Below, piece by piece: positions 8,395-17,064 of a DNA stretch of 64,000 nucleotides; within the stretch, counting starts at the first letter, position 1, and each line of letters begins with the position of its first letter. The notes under the pieces are model-generated. The model had not been told where the DNA came from, did no database searches, and saw nothing but the letters and a program-made list of their open reading frames with translations. The position numbers were made by a program, and so were the translations under genes. The stretch lies in contig CABUKE010000001.1 in assembly GCA_902492065.1 (NCBI GenBank), forward strand, positions 62,001 to 126,000, written 5' to 3'. The stretch comes from an uncultured Eubacteriales bacterium (lineage in GTDB: Bacteria; Bacillota; Clostridia; UBA1381; UMGS1253).

Positions 8395-8937
8395 TTATTC
8401 TGCGCGCTCAATCAGCGCGTAGTTGCCGTCTTTGCGCTTATAGACAATGCTGACCGCGTCCGTTTCTGCGTTGTCGAATACGAAGAACTGGTGCCCCAGC
8501 AGATTCATCTGCAAAATGGCCTCCTCGACGCTCATGGGCTTGAAGGTAAACTTCTTGACCTTCACAATCTTGAACTCCTCTTCCTCCGTAATCTCTGGTT
8601 CGTTTTCCTCCAGCGCAACATACGGCACCTCAAATGCTTCCTTTTTCAGTTTCTTTTCCAGATGGGTCTTATGCCGCCGCATCTGCCGCTCGATTACGTC
8701 CACGACCTTGTCAATGGCCGCATACATATCCGAATCGGTGTCCTCTGCCCGGTAGATGACGCCTGTTGAAAAAATTGTTACCTCAATCGTATGGCGGCCC
8801 TTTGTCGCGCTGAGCGTTACGCGCACCTCCGGGTCGTCTTTAAAATACCGCTCGAGCTTGTCAAGCCGTTTATGAATCCGGTCGCGAAGCCCATCGGTTA
8901 CCTCAACTTTTCGCCCTGTGATGTTGTATTTCATCAT
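8395..8937 (-). CDS. hpf: Ribosome hibernation promoting factor, long form
   Basis: 180 residues from the ATG at 8937 (a second ATG follows at 8934), with AAAGGAG 9 bases upstream. The N-terminal S30AE/RaiA domain (ITGRKVEVTDGLRDRIHKRL onward, to about residue 105) is followed by a basic linker (RRHKTHLEKKLKK). The C-terminal dimerisation domain is FKVKKFTFKPMSVEEAILQMNLLGH-like. Long HPF alone makes 100S ribosome dimers in stationary phase. It is a single-gene unit with its own terminator. Confidence 0.93.
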   Translation of the reverse strand: MMKYNITGRKVEVTDGLRDRIHKRLDKLERYFKDDPEVRVTLSATKGRHTIEVTIFSTGVIYRAEDTDSDMYAAIDKVVDVIERQMRRHKTHLEKKLKKEAFEVPYVALEENEPEITEEEEFKIVKVKKFTFKPMSVEEAILQMNLLGHQFFVFDNAETDAVSIVYKRKDGNYALIERAE

Positions 8938-9094
8938 AGCAATCAACTCCTTTATCCCACCCGCGCCAGCGCGGGAAAATTTTCTTTTGCCCGCCGCACA
9001 GCCCATACGCTGCTGGCCTGATAAGCATTGGATGTTTCTGTATAACTATATTTACCCACCTGGAGAAAAAGTAAACGCTTTTTGAAAAATAAAA

Positions 9095-9937
9095 TCAGAG
9101 TGTGACCTCTTTGTGGCGCGTTGCGTGGCAGTTAATGTTCACAGCGACGGGAAGTCCGGCGATATGCGTGGCGAATACCTCGACATTGACGCCGATGGCT
9201 GTCGTGCGCCCGCCTAAGCCCTGCGGGCCTGTGCCGAGCTGGTTGATGCGGCGAAGCAGCGTATCCTCAAGCTCTGCATAGTAAGGGTCGGGGTTTTTCT
9301 CGTCAATGGGCCGCAGCAGTGCAAACTTGGCCATCTGCGCCGCTTTCTCCATTGTACCGCCGATCCCGACGCCGACCACCATGGGCGGACACGGGTTTGA
9401 ACCAGCCTTGTCCGCCGTTTCTACGACAAAGTCAATTACGCCGTCTAATCCCTGTGCGGGCTTGAGCATCCGCAGCGCGCTCATATTTTCGCTGCCGAAG
9501 CCCTTCGGCGCAAAAACGATATGGAGCTTGTCGCCCGGTACAATGTCGTAGTGGATGATGGCGGGCGTGTTGTCTTTCGTGTTGACGCGCCGGAGCGGGT
9601 CGCCTACCACCGACTTGCGCAGATAGCCCTCTTTGTAGCCCTGCCGCACGCCTTCATTGATTGCGTCGGTGAGTCCGCCGCCCTCGATATGGACGTCCTG
9701 TCCGACCTCGACGCGGAACACCGCCATGCCCGTGTCCTGGCAGATGGGCATGGCGCACTCGCGCGCAAGCTTTGCATTTGCTAAAATATCCTGCAGGATT
9801 TCCCGCCCGTTTGGAGATGGTTCGTCCTGACAAAAGGCGGCCAGCGCCGCCTCAATGTCGTGATTTAAGTCATAGTTTGCGTCCATGCACAGCCGTGCAA
9901 CTGCCTCTGTGATGGCGTCGGTATGGATGGTTCTCAT
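9095..9937 (-). CDS. Class I fumarate hydratase (or L-tartrate dehydratase), alpha subunit
   Basis: 280 residues matching the iron-sulfur hydro-lyase N-terminal family (PF05681). Visible features are CAMPICQDTGMAVFRVEVGQDV (first cluster cysteine region), then SNPCPPMVVGVGIGG with a second conserved cysteine. In two-subunit enzymes the beta subunit is normally the next gene, but the next gene downstream here is hpf, so the beta partner must be elsewhere or absent. Its start codon overlaps the gtrA stop (ATGA), so it is translated as the last gene of a membrane-glycosylation operon, an unexpected place. Fumarase and tartrate dehydratase cannot be told apart from this subunit. Confidence 0.85.
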   Translation of the reverse strand: MRTIHTDAITEAVARLCMDANYDLNHDIEAALAAFCQDEPSPNGREILQDILANAKLARECAMPICQDTGMAVFRVEVGQDVHIEGGGLTDAINEGVRQGYKEGYLRKSVVGDPLRRVNTKDNTPAIIHYDIVPGDKLHIVFAPKGFGSENMSALRMLKPAQGLDGVIDFVVETADKAGSNPCPPMVVGVGIGGTMEKAAQMAKFALLRPIDEKNPDPYYAELEDTLLRRINQLGTGPQGLGGRTTAIGVNVEVFATHIAGLPVAVNINCHATRHKEVTL

Positions 9938-10380
9938 TTTTTCGGTTCCCCCTTTGTCCGGAACACCCAGAATTTACTTCCCAAAAAGTTCAACAGTGTC
10001 GTCGGCACCGTTGCAACCAGCTTTGCCAGAATCTCCGGCCGAATCATGAGCTGGTCGTAGCACAGCCACAAAAGCCCCTGCATAAGGAGAAAAATAATGC
10101 CGCTTTGAACGTACATCTTTATAGCGGAGGTAACGGCCTTTTGCCCGCCGGCCTTAAAGGTAAAGTGCCGGTTTAGGAGGTAGCTGCACAGCACGGCCAG
10201 CACATACGAGATCGTCTGCGCTATGTATTTATACTGCGGAAATGCGCTCTCCTGCGGCCCGATCATGATAAGCAGCTGAAAGAGGCCGAAGTCGACCGCC
10301 GTGTTGATGACGCCCACGCCGCAGAATTTTATGAGCTGGATAACCATATCTTGCAGGTTTTTACTGTTTTTCCACGTCAT
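9934..10380 (-). CDS. GtrA-like polyprenyl-phosphate sugar flippase
   Basis: 148 residues from the ATG at 10380 (GAGG 6 bases upstream); an upstream in-frame TTG at 10392 is less likely. It has four hydrophobic helices. Opening sequence IKFCGVGVINTAVDFGLFQL and the central LLNRHFTF motif are typical of the GtrA family (PF04138). GtrA proteins are proposed to move undecaprenyl-phosphate-linked glucose or similar sugars across the membrane. The gene overlaps the end of the GT2 gene, which would make such a lipid-linked sugar, and overlaps the fumarase gene by 4 bases. Confidence 0.88.
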   Translation of the reverse strand: MTWKNSKNLQDMVIQLIKFCGVGVINTAVDFGLFQLLIMIGPQESAFPQYKYIAQTISYVLAVLCSYLLNRHFTFKAGGQKAVTSAIKMYVQSGIIFLLMQGLLWLCYDQLMIRPEILAKLVATVPTTLLNFLGSKFWVFRTKGEPKK

Positions 10381-11314
10381 TGTTTTCCTCAAATCCTATC
10401 TTTTCGTCAATAATGTAGAGCGGGCGGTTCTTGCACTCGTCGTAGATTCGCCCAATGTATTCGCCGATAATGCCCAAAACGATCAGCACCACGCCGTTGA
10501 AAAACAGGCTGATTGCGACAATGGAGGCCCAACCCTCGCCGAAGTCGCCTACGGTCAGCTTGCGGATAACGACGTAGAGCAGATACAAAAAGCTGACAAG
10601 CGAAATCGCATTGCCCAGATACGCCGCAACACGCAGCGGCTTGTCCGAAAAGGAAGTGATTGCGTCGGACGCAAACTTGAGCATCTTTTTGAGTGGGTAT
10701 TTGGTTTCACCGGCAAAGCGTTCCTCGCGCACGTACTCGACGCTTGTCTGTTTAAAGCCAACCCAGCTCACAAGCCCACGAATGTAGCGGTTTTTCTCTT
10801 TTATGGTTTTCATCGCGTCGCACACCTTGCGGTCAATCAGGCGGAAGTCGCCCGTGTCGGTCGGGATGTCGATGTTTGTCATGGAGGACAAAAAGCGGTA
10901 GAACACCTTTGCCGTCACTTTTTTAAACGCCGTTTCGCCCTTGCGGGCAAGCCGCTTCCCATAGACCACGTCGTAGCCCTGCTTCCACTTTTCAATCATT
11001 TGCAAAATGACCTCCGGCGGGTCCTGCAAGTCAGCGTCAATCACGACGACTGCCTGCCCGCGCGCATTGTCCATCCCGGCGCTGATGGCCGTCTGATGGC
11101 CGAAATTGCGTGAGAAGTTAATCAGGCAGACATGCTTATCCTGTGCAATGATTTCCTTTGCAAGCTGCTCGGTCTTGTCGCGGCTTCCGTCGTTGACAAA
11201 GACGAGTTCATAGGATTCTTTCGTGCGCGCCATGACCTCGGTGAGCCGTTTATACGTTTCCTCGATGACGAGCTCTTCGTTGTAAAGCGGTACAATGATG
11301 CTGTAACGGATCAT
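10361..11314 (-). CDS. DPM1/GtrB-like family 2 glycosyltransferase
   Basis: 317 residues. The GT2 fold starts SIIVPLYNEE, with NDGSRDKT (41-48) and the nucleotide-sugar/metal motif DADLQDPP (93-100). Two C-terminal membrane helices (about 230-255 and 265-290) are as in GtrB/CsbB/YkcC polyprenyl-phosphate glycosyltransferases. The likely reaction is transfer of a sugar from UDP- or GDP-sugar to undecaprenyl phosphate on the inner leaflet. GGGAGGG precedes the ATG. It sits between the large GT-C gene (upstream) and gtrA (overlapping downstream), a donor-flippase-transferase arrangement. Confidence 0.9.
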   Translation of the reverse strand: MIRYSIIVPLYNEELVIEETYKRLTEVMARTKESYELVFVNDGSRDKTEQLAKEIIAQDKHVCLINFSRNFGHQTAISAGMDNARGQAVVVIDADLQDPPEVILQMIEKWKQGYDVVYGKRLARKGETAFKKVTAKVFYRFLSSMTNIDIPTDTGDFRLIDRKVCDAMKTIKEKNRYIRGLVSWVGFKQTSVEYVREERFAGETKYPLKKMLKFASDAITSFSDKPLRVAAYLGNAISLVSFLYLLYVVIRKLTVGDFGEGWASIVAISLFFNGVVLIVLGIIGEYIGRIYDECKNRPLYIIDEKIGFEENNDVEKQ

Positions 11315-11351
11315 ATTCGGTCCCTCCCTAAAATAAAATACGAATTTTTAT

Positions 11352-14300
11352 TTAGAATACCCAGCTTCCGAACCATTTCAGGCTGTCGATATATGCGGAG
11401 CTGACCTCCATGCCGGACAGTACCGGGTAAAACGCGCAGAACGCCAGCACGCATACCAGACAGTACGCGCCGAGCAGAACGGCGGTCGCGTTATGCTTTA
11501 CCGTCAAACCGCGCCATGTATATACCGTCGTATGGCTGCGTGCGAGCGCGTCGCGCGCCACGTAGCACAGCATCAAAATGATGAACGGCACACAGGTGAA
11601 GTAATGGTAAATGAATACAACACGCGTCACGCCGACCCACGGCAGATACTGCGACAAATAGCCGATGATTAAAAACAGCGCGCTGTAGCTTTTATCTTTA
11701 AACAGCTTATAAATACAGTATACAAACGCGCCAATGCCGAGCCACCAGATAAACGGGTTGCCGAACGAGGCAATGCTCATGCGCGCCGCACCGCCCGTAT
11801 CGCCCGAGTAGTACCAGATGGGCCGCGCGATAATGGGCCACTCATACCACGGCGACGCAAATGGGTGGCTGTCCGTAAGCTGCGAGTGGTACGAGAACAT
11901 GGACGTCTGGTTGTCTATGATACTCTTGAGGCCCTCCATGCCGGGCGCGCGCAGGTACGGGATATATGACAGCACGTAAATGATTGCCGGCACGGCGACA
12001 AAGAACACAAGGCACCACAAAATGGTGTACGTGCAGTACTTTTTACACGGTGCAACCGCGTCGCGCTCCGCTTTTGTCGCGCGCGGGTTGCGCATTACTT
12101 TTCTATATTCGTAGATTCGCCGCCCGAACGAAATGAAGAACAGCACCGCAAGCCCGATTCCGGCATAGATGCCCGTCCATTTCGACGCAATGCCAAGCCC
12201 CATGCAAAGCCCGCTCAGGCCAAGCGGCACAAGCGTCTTGGCAAACGGCGTGTCGTAAAAGCTCTTTTGCGTGTAGTCGTACATAAAGTAGTACATCAAA
12301 ATGATGAAGAAGGTGATGTACACGTCGATTGTGGCAATGCGCGTCTGCGCAAAGTGCATGAAGTCCGCCGCAAACAGCACGATGGCAATGCTTGCCACGG
12401 GCGTGCTCTTAAACATCTTTTTCGCAAACAAATAAATGCACGGCAGCATGGCGACGCCAAACAGCGTACCGACAATGCGCCATCCGAACGGGTTCATCCC
12501 AAAGACCAGAATCCCGAGCGAGATCAGCACCTTCCCGAGCGGCGGGTGTGTGTTTTCATACGGGGTGAGACCATTTATATATTCGTACGCAGTCCTTGCG
12601 TGGTAAATCTCGTCAAAGTAGGTGGAGTTTTTGTAGGAAAATTCCGCCGGGACGAGCGCCTGCTCGTCTGTCAGGTTCGCCACGCCGCAGTCTGTGCCAA
12701 GCGGCGTAACGGATACCGGCGCAATCAGGCTGCCGTCGGCGCCAGTAAAGGCAATCTCCTGAATCGCCGTATCGTAGTCGAGCGTTTCCAGCTCGATATA
12801 GTCCACCGCGGTGCCAATGGTTTCGCTGTGCCAGCTAAAGACCGAGCCAAGGCTCTTTTCGTAGGTTTGTATCTGCGCAGCGCCGTCGGTATGTTCGCCG
12901 ACGCGGACCGTCACATTGCGCTCCTCGTACGAGCCGGTGAACCACTCCATGTTTTCCACGTACGTCCCCGCTGCAAACTCGACCCGAAAGCCATCGCCAC
13001 GGTTCAAGCTGTCCCACTTCGTCTCCGGCGCAGCCATGTCACCCAGATTAAACAGCGCGACAACAGCATAGACGAGCGTGACCGCCGCCATAATGATGGC
13101 GTCGACGCGCGTCAGGCGCATTTTTGGCGCGGAAGCCATGAGGTGGAACTCTTTTACCGGATTTGCTTTTTTAATTTGCTTTTTTGCTGCGGGCATGGGC
13201 GCCGTCTCCTTTTTCTCGTGGAACAATACATAGACCATATAGACGAATGCCGCAATGTTGATAAGGCAGACAATTGGCACAAACGCGCCCTCTGGCGCGG
13301 CGGTCGTGTTGTACTGAAGGCTTTGGTGCAGCGTCATGGCCGTGTTTAGAAGCTGACCTGCGCTCAGCACGGCAAACACGCCGAGATAGCGGACGTCCCG
13401 CCTATACGCGAACGCGCAGATGAGCAGACACAGCGCGGGGAACACATAGCGTTCGTGCATTTTTGCCGCCATGGTGAACATGGCAATGATGATAAACGCC
13501 GCAAGCGCAAACAGGTTTGTTTTCCCCTTCTGTTTGATGAACAGGTACGCGCAGGTTATTACAATGCCGACAATGAAAATGGTCGACCAGGTGTTGTAGG
13601 ACAGGAACAGAAACTGCTCACTGCTGTCCCGCCAGATACCGCCCACAAGGGCAAAGAAGTTGTACGCGTTGACCGACGCATATGGGTAGGAAGCCAGCGT
13701 CTCAATATACTGGTTGATAACCGGCATGAAGTTTAGGTTTTTTGTAAACGGCAGCATGAGCAGCACCAGCAGCCCGAGGCTGACCCCCGCTGCAATACCA
13801 ATCTCCTTGAGCGCCTTTTTCCGGTCGCCGTCCAAAAATAACATCTGGTACAGATACAAAAGCAGGACCGGTGTAAAGATGACCGTCTGCGGCTTGATAA
13901 GAATACCGATTGCAAAGAAGATGCACGCCGACAGAAGCTTTTTCTCGCAAATATAGTAGATATACAAGACGACAAAGAGTGTAAATATGCTGTCGACCTG
14001 TCCCCATGCGGAGGAGTTTAAAATGACTGCCGGGTTGATCAGGTACAGAAACGACAAGCAGAGCGCGAGTGTGTTGTTGCCGCGCTTTTGCAGCAGGCGG
14101 TAAATCATCCACCCTGCCAGCAGGTCGCAGACAATGGCAGGAAGCTTAATCATCAGCGTAAACAGCGACGAATCCTGTGCGATATGAAACCACGACCGGA
14201 GCGCGCCGAGCAGCCACAGCACGTAGATATAGCCGGGCGGATAGTCGGCAAAGACGTCAGAGAGATAAAAGTTTGGCAGTCCGCCCTCGTAGGCAAGAAC

Positions 14301-14525
14301 CGCCCAGCTTTTGAAGCAGGCGATGTCCACTGCGTAACCCTCAATGGAAAGCGCAACCACAATCCGCACCGCTGCCGCCAGCAGCAGAACCAGCACAAAC
14401 GGCGTATAATTTTTCTTTACTGTGAGTGGCTTTGCCAGCGCGGGCTTGACGGAGGAATAATATACGAGTGCAAAGAGCAAAAGAAACAATGCCAAGCAAA
14501 GGTATACAACAGCCATATCAGACAT
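11352..14525 (-). CDS. Very large double GT-C (PMT-like) membrane glycosyltransferase
   Basis: 1057 residues, about twice a normal GT-C enzyme. Module 1 (about residues 1-440) is polytopic, with VDIACFKSWA and DYPPGYIYVLW near residues 65-100, as in lipid-carrier-dependent mannosyltransferase relatives. A linker helix follows near 470. Next comes a beta-rich extracytoplasmic stretch of about 150 residues (490-640) whose FRVEFAAGTYVENMEWF-like pattern may be carbohydrate-binding. Module 2 (about 640-1057) opens FDEIYHARTAYEYING and ENTHPPLGK, the PMT/GT39 signature with its acidic residues, followed by many helices. It probably transfers sugars from polyprenyl-phosphate donors outside the cell. 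The ATG at 14516 fits the ribosome site slightly better than 14525. Confidence 0.85.
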   Translation of the reverse strand: MSDMAVVYLCLALFLLLFALVYYSSVKPALAKPLTVKKNYTPFVLVLLLAAAVRIVVALSIEGYAVDIACFKSWAVLAYEGGLPNFYLSDVFADYPPGYIYVLWLLGALRSWFHIAQDSSLFTLMIKLPAIVCDLLAGWMIYRLLQKRGNNTLALCLSFLYLINPAVILNSSAWGQVDSIFTLFVVLYIYYICEKKLLSACIFFAIGILIKPQTVIFTPVLLLYLYQMLFLDGDRKKALKEIGIAAGVSLGLLVLLMLPFTKNLNFMPVINQYIETLASYPYASVNAYNFFALVGGIWRDSSEQFLFLSYNTWSTIFIVGIVITCAYLFIKQKGKTNLFALAAFIIIAMFTMAAKMHERYVFPALCLLICAFAYRRDVRYLGVFAVLSAGQLLNTAMTLHQSLQYNTTAAPEGAFVPIVCLINIAAFVYMVYVLFHEKKETAPMPAAKKQIKKANPVKEFHLMASAPKMRLTRVDAIIMAAVTLVYAVVALFNLGDMAAPETKWDSLNRGDGFRVEFAAGTYVENMEWFTGSYEERNVTVRVGEHTDGAAQIQTYEKSLGSVFSWHSETIGTAVDYIELETLDYDTAIQEIAFTGADGSLIAPVSVTPLGTDCGVANLTDEQALVPAEFSYKNSTYFDEIYHARTAYEYINGLTPYENTHPPLGKVLISLGILVFGMNPFGWRIVGTLFGVAMLPCIYLFAKKMFKSTPVASIAIVLFAADFMHFAQTRIATIDVYITFFIILMYYFMYDYTQKSFYDTPFAKTLVPLGLSGLCMGLGIASKWTGIYAGIGLAVLFFISFGRRIYEYRKVMRNPRATKAERDAVAPCKKYCTYTILWCLVFFVAVPAIIYVLSYIPYLRAPGMEGLKSIIDNQTSMFSYHSQLTDSHPFASPWYEWPIIARPIWYYSGDTGGAARMSIASFGNPFIWWLGIGAFVYCIYKLFKDKSYSALFLIIGYLSQYLPWVGVTRVVFIYHYFTCVPFIILMLCYVARDALARSHTTVYTWRGLTVKHNATAVLLGAYCLVCVLAFCAFYPVLSGMEVSSAYIDSLKWFGSWVF

Positions 14526-14547
14526 CCCTTCTACAATATGTATAGAG

Positions 14548-15075
14548 TCATTTTCTATCCTGTTTCAAATTGTGGTACCTTTTCAGCAGGCCCGACTTTG
14601 CAAGCGGGATTAAAACAAGGTAGGAGGCAACTACGCCAAACGCGCCCTGTGCCCAGCTGCCGAACAGAGCCATGACAACGCCGCCCTCCACGGAGCCGAG
14701 AATCACATAATCGACAATGAAGTAACCGACCATCATAATCAGTGCGCCGGCCACTGTCGCCAGAATCGTATAAAAGCTGAGCGGGTTTCTGTTTCGCACG
14801 ATATAATAGACGGTAAGCGCCATCAGAGCCTTGATGATAAACGTCGGCAGGGCGTAAAACGCATAGCCCGTGAATATGTCCGCCAAACAGGAGCCAAGCC
14901 CCGCCGCAAACGCACCGATCCATCCGCCCGGGATAAACGCGCACAGAAACACTGCCATATCTCCGGGGTGGACGTACCCGCCGACTGGGAGCGGAATCTG
15001 AATCACCATGGTCGCAATGCAGCACAGCGCTGCCATGAGCGCGCCAGTTACCAACTTTTTCACAGAAATTTTCAT
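14548..15075 (-). CDS. ECF transporter substrate-binding (S) component, probably for vitamin B6
   Basis: 175 residues, about six membrane helices. The N-terminal KKLVTGALMAALCCIATM is typical of ECF S components and GGYVHPGDMAVFLCAFIPG resembles the PF07155-type S subunits. It lies 34 bases after the pyridoxal/pyridoxamine kinase gene on the same strand, which suggests that the substrate is a B6 vitamer that the kinase traps by phosphorylation. No energising module (EcfA/A'/T) is in the window, so it would share a common one. The substrate is inferred from context only. Confidence 0.8.
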   Translation of the reverse strand: MKISVKKLVTGALMAALCCIATMVIQIPLPVGGYVHPGDMAVFLCAFIPGGWIGAFAAGLGSCLADIFTGYAFYALPTFIIKALMALTVYYIVRNRNPLSFYTILATVAGALIMMVGYFIVDYVILGSVEGGVVMALFGSWAQGAFGVVASYLVLIPLAKSGLLKRYHNLKQDRK

Positions 15076-15109
15076 GATATAGGACCCCTTTTCAAATTAA
15101 CTGCCCCCC

Positions 15110-15979
15110 TCAGAGCAGCTCGTAACGAATTTCGTCCGGCATTTTGCCGAGTGTGTGTAAAACCTTCTCCAGCACGACACCCTCGCGTGCGTTGCGATTG
15201 TAGCCAAAGGTTGTCCGGATGGCCATGGAAACAAAAATTACCGCGCGGTCGACCGCAACCGGAAGGCTGTCGCCCTCTAAGAGCGCGCCGGTCAGCACGC
15301 TTGTAAAGATGTCGCCCGTGCCGGGGTATTCGGCGGGTACATAATCGCACGAAACCTTCCAGAACCGTCCATCCTCCGCGTTATAAGCCACGCAGCAGCT
15401 CTTTGTATCTGCCATGGGCATGCTGGTGATGACGACCGTTTCCGGGCCAAGCTCCGACAATGCGCGCAGCCAGTCCTTCGCCTCTGCCGCGGTGTAACAG
15501 TCCTTCAGCGCGCGGCCGAGCAGGTAGGAAGCCTCCGTGATGTTTGGCGTAATGACCTGCGCGCGCCGGACCAGACGCCGCATATGCGGCACAAAATCCG
15601 CCGTGAAGGTAGAGTACAGTACGCCGTTGTCGGCAAACACCGGGTCAACCACCACGAGCGTGCGGTCCGTCTGAAACGTATCGAGAAAGGACAGGATAAT
15701 GTCAATCTGCCGCTGCGAACCCAAAAAGCCGGAGTAAATGCAGTCGAACGTAATCCCGAGCGACTTCCAGTGCGCGGCATACGCCTCCATGGTATCCGTC
15801 AAATCGACAAACGTATAGCCGTCAAAACCGCCCGTGTGAGTCGAGAGCACCGCGGTCGGAAACGGACAGACCTGCATCCCCATTGCGGACAGCGTGGGAA
15901 TGATGACGGAGAGCGAGCAGCGTCCGAAGCCGGACAAGTCATGAATCGCCGCAATCCTGGGGATAATGTTTGCTTTCAT
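15110..15979 (-). CDS. Pyridoxal/pyridoxamine kinase (PdxK/PdxY family)
   Basis: 289 residues from the ATG at 15979, chosen because GGAGGT lies 5 bases upstream; an in-frame ATG at 16015 has no such site. It is a ribokinase-like fold opening IAAIHDLSGFGRCSL, with the family's TVVDPVFADNG-like segment (LVVVDPVFADNGVLY) and a C-terminal anion hole with catalytic Asp (YPGTGDIF). It phosphorylates pyridoxal, pyridoxamine or pyridoxine with ATP in B6 salvage. It is the first gene of a two-gene unit with the ECF S component, behind a promoter at 16027-16055. Confidence 0.88.
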   Translation of the reverse strand: MKANIIPRIAAIHDLSGFGRCSLSVIIPTLSAMGMQVCPFPTAVLSTHTGGFDGYTFVDLTDTMEAYAAHWKSLGITFDCIYSGFLGSQRQIDIILSFLDTFQTDRTLVVVDPVFADNGVLYSTFTADFVPHMRRLVRRAQVITPNITEASYLLGRALKDCYTAAEAKDWLRALSELGPETVVITSMPMADTKSCCVAYNAEDGRFWKVSCDYVPAEYPGTGDIFTSVLTGALLEGDSLPVAVDRAVIFVSMAIRTTFGYNRNAREGVVLEKVLHTLGKMPDEIRYELL

Positions 15980-16026
15980 CCTGTACCTCCAAATAGGCTG
16001 TGCCAATTTGCACAAATATATGAATT

Positions 16027-16055
16027 ATTTTACTACAAAAGCCCCGTCTATGCAA
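16027..16055 (-). promoter_or_regulatory. Predicted promoter for pdxK-ECF unit
   Basis: Minus strand TTGCAT (16055-16050), 17-base spacer, TAAAAT (16032-16027), followed by a leader of about 45 bases. I saw no riboswitch fold in this leader. Confidence 0.5.
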
Positions 16056-16209
16056 GGAATTTTTACGTTTTATGCAATTGCTGGAAGCGAAGCGGCAAAA
16101 ATGCAAAAAAATATGGTTTAAAAAATAAAAAAGGACTGGTAATGGATTCGTTTTCGTTGTATAATAATTTTGAATCTTAATTTCGGTCTGGTATAGGGGG
16201 GCAAGACGG

Positions 16210-17064
16210 ATGGCGCAGAATGTGATAGCAGATTTTATGGAGAATTTCGGGCGGTTTATGTCAACAGTCCGGTTCGCCGACATTATTGATATTGCAATCG
16301 TCGCGTTTATCGTCTACCAGGCGTTCCGCCTTGTCCGGGAAACGCGGGCCGAACAGCTTATCAAGGGTATTTTGATTCTGATTATCATGTTGCAGCTCAG
16401 CTCGTGGCTGGGCTTTAACACCATGCAGTATATTCTGGAAAACACCATGCAGCTCGGCTTTTTTGCGCTGCTGATTATCTTCCAGCCGGAGCTGCGGCGC
16501 GGGCTGGAGCGGATGGGGCGTGGGACGGCCGGCCGGCTGCTCAGCTTCAACAACCAGGAGGAAGTTGTGGAGAGTACGGTGGAGGAAGTTGCACGCGCGG
16601 TTGACAATCTCGCAAAAAATAAGGTCGGCGCGCTCATCTGCATGGAACGGCTCACCAAGCTTGGGGATATCATCAAGACCGGAACGGAGCTCAACTCCCG
16701 GATTAGTGCAGAGCTTCTGATTAATATTTTTGTTCCGAACACGCCGCTTCATGATGGCGCGGTTGTGATTGGGGCGAACAAGATTCTTGCGGCGGCGTGC
16801 TTTCTGCCGCTGACACACAACAACGATTTATCAAAGGAGCTCGGTACGCGTCACCGCGCGGCCATTGGCCTGTCGGAGAATTCTGACGCGGTTGTGATTG
16901 TTGTGAGCGAGGAAACGGGGAAGATTTCTATTGCACTCGACGGCGGCCTGACACGGAACCTGACGGTTGAGTCGCTTAAAAAGGCGCTTTATAAAACGCT
17001 GCAATCCGACGCGAAAATCATTGACAAAAATAAGTTCACCTTCTGGAAGGGGGCGTCGAAATGA
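16210..17064 (+). CDS. cdaA: Membrane diadenylate cyclase CdaA (DacA)
   Basis: 284 residues. About three N-terminal helices (residues 25-95) are followed by a DisA_N/DAC domain with the catalytic DGA (182-184, in PLHDGAVVIGANK) and RHR (214-216) motifs intact. The enzyme condenses two ATP to cyclic-di-AMP, an essential osmolyte and cell-wall signal in Bacillota. Its stop overlaps the start of cdaR (ATGA), the standard cdaA-cdaR arrangement; the usual third gene, glmM, is not next. TATAAT at 16160-16165 is a likely -10 element. Confidence 0.96.
   Translation: MAQNVIADFMENFGRFMSTVRFADIIDIAIVAFIVYQAFRLVRETRAEQLIKGILILIIMLQLSSWLGFNTMQYILENTMQLGFFALLIIFQPELRRGLERMGRGTAGRLLSFNNQEEVVESTVEEVARAVDNLAKNKVGALICMERLTKLGDIIKTGTELNSRISAELLINIFVPNTPLHDGAVVIGANKILAAACFLPLTHNNDLSKELGTRHRAAIGLSENSDAVVIVVSEETGKISIALDGGLTRNLTVESLKKALYKTLQSDAKIIDKNKFTFWKGASK

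Noticed and set aside
8938..9094. Missing fumarase beta subunit searched for between hpf and the alpha subunit
   Set aside because: Only 157 bases are present with no suitable reading frame, so the beta gene is not here on either strand.
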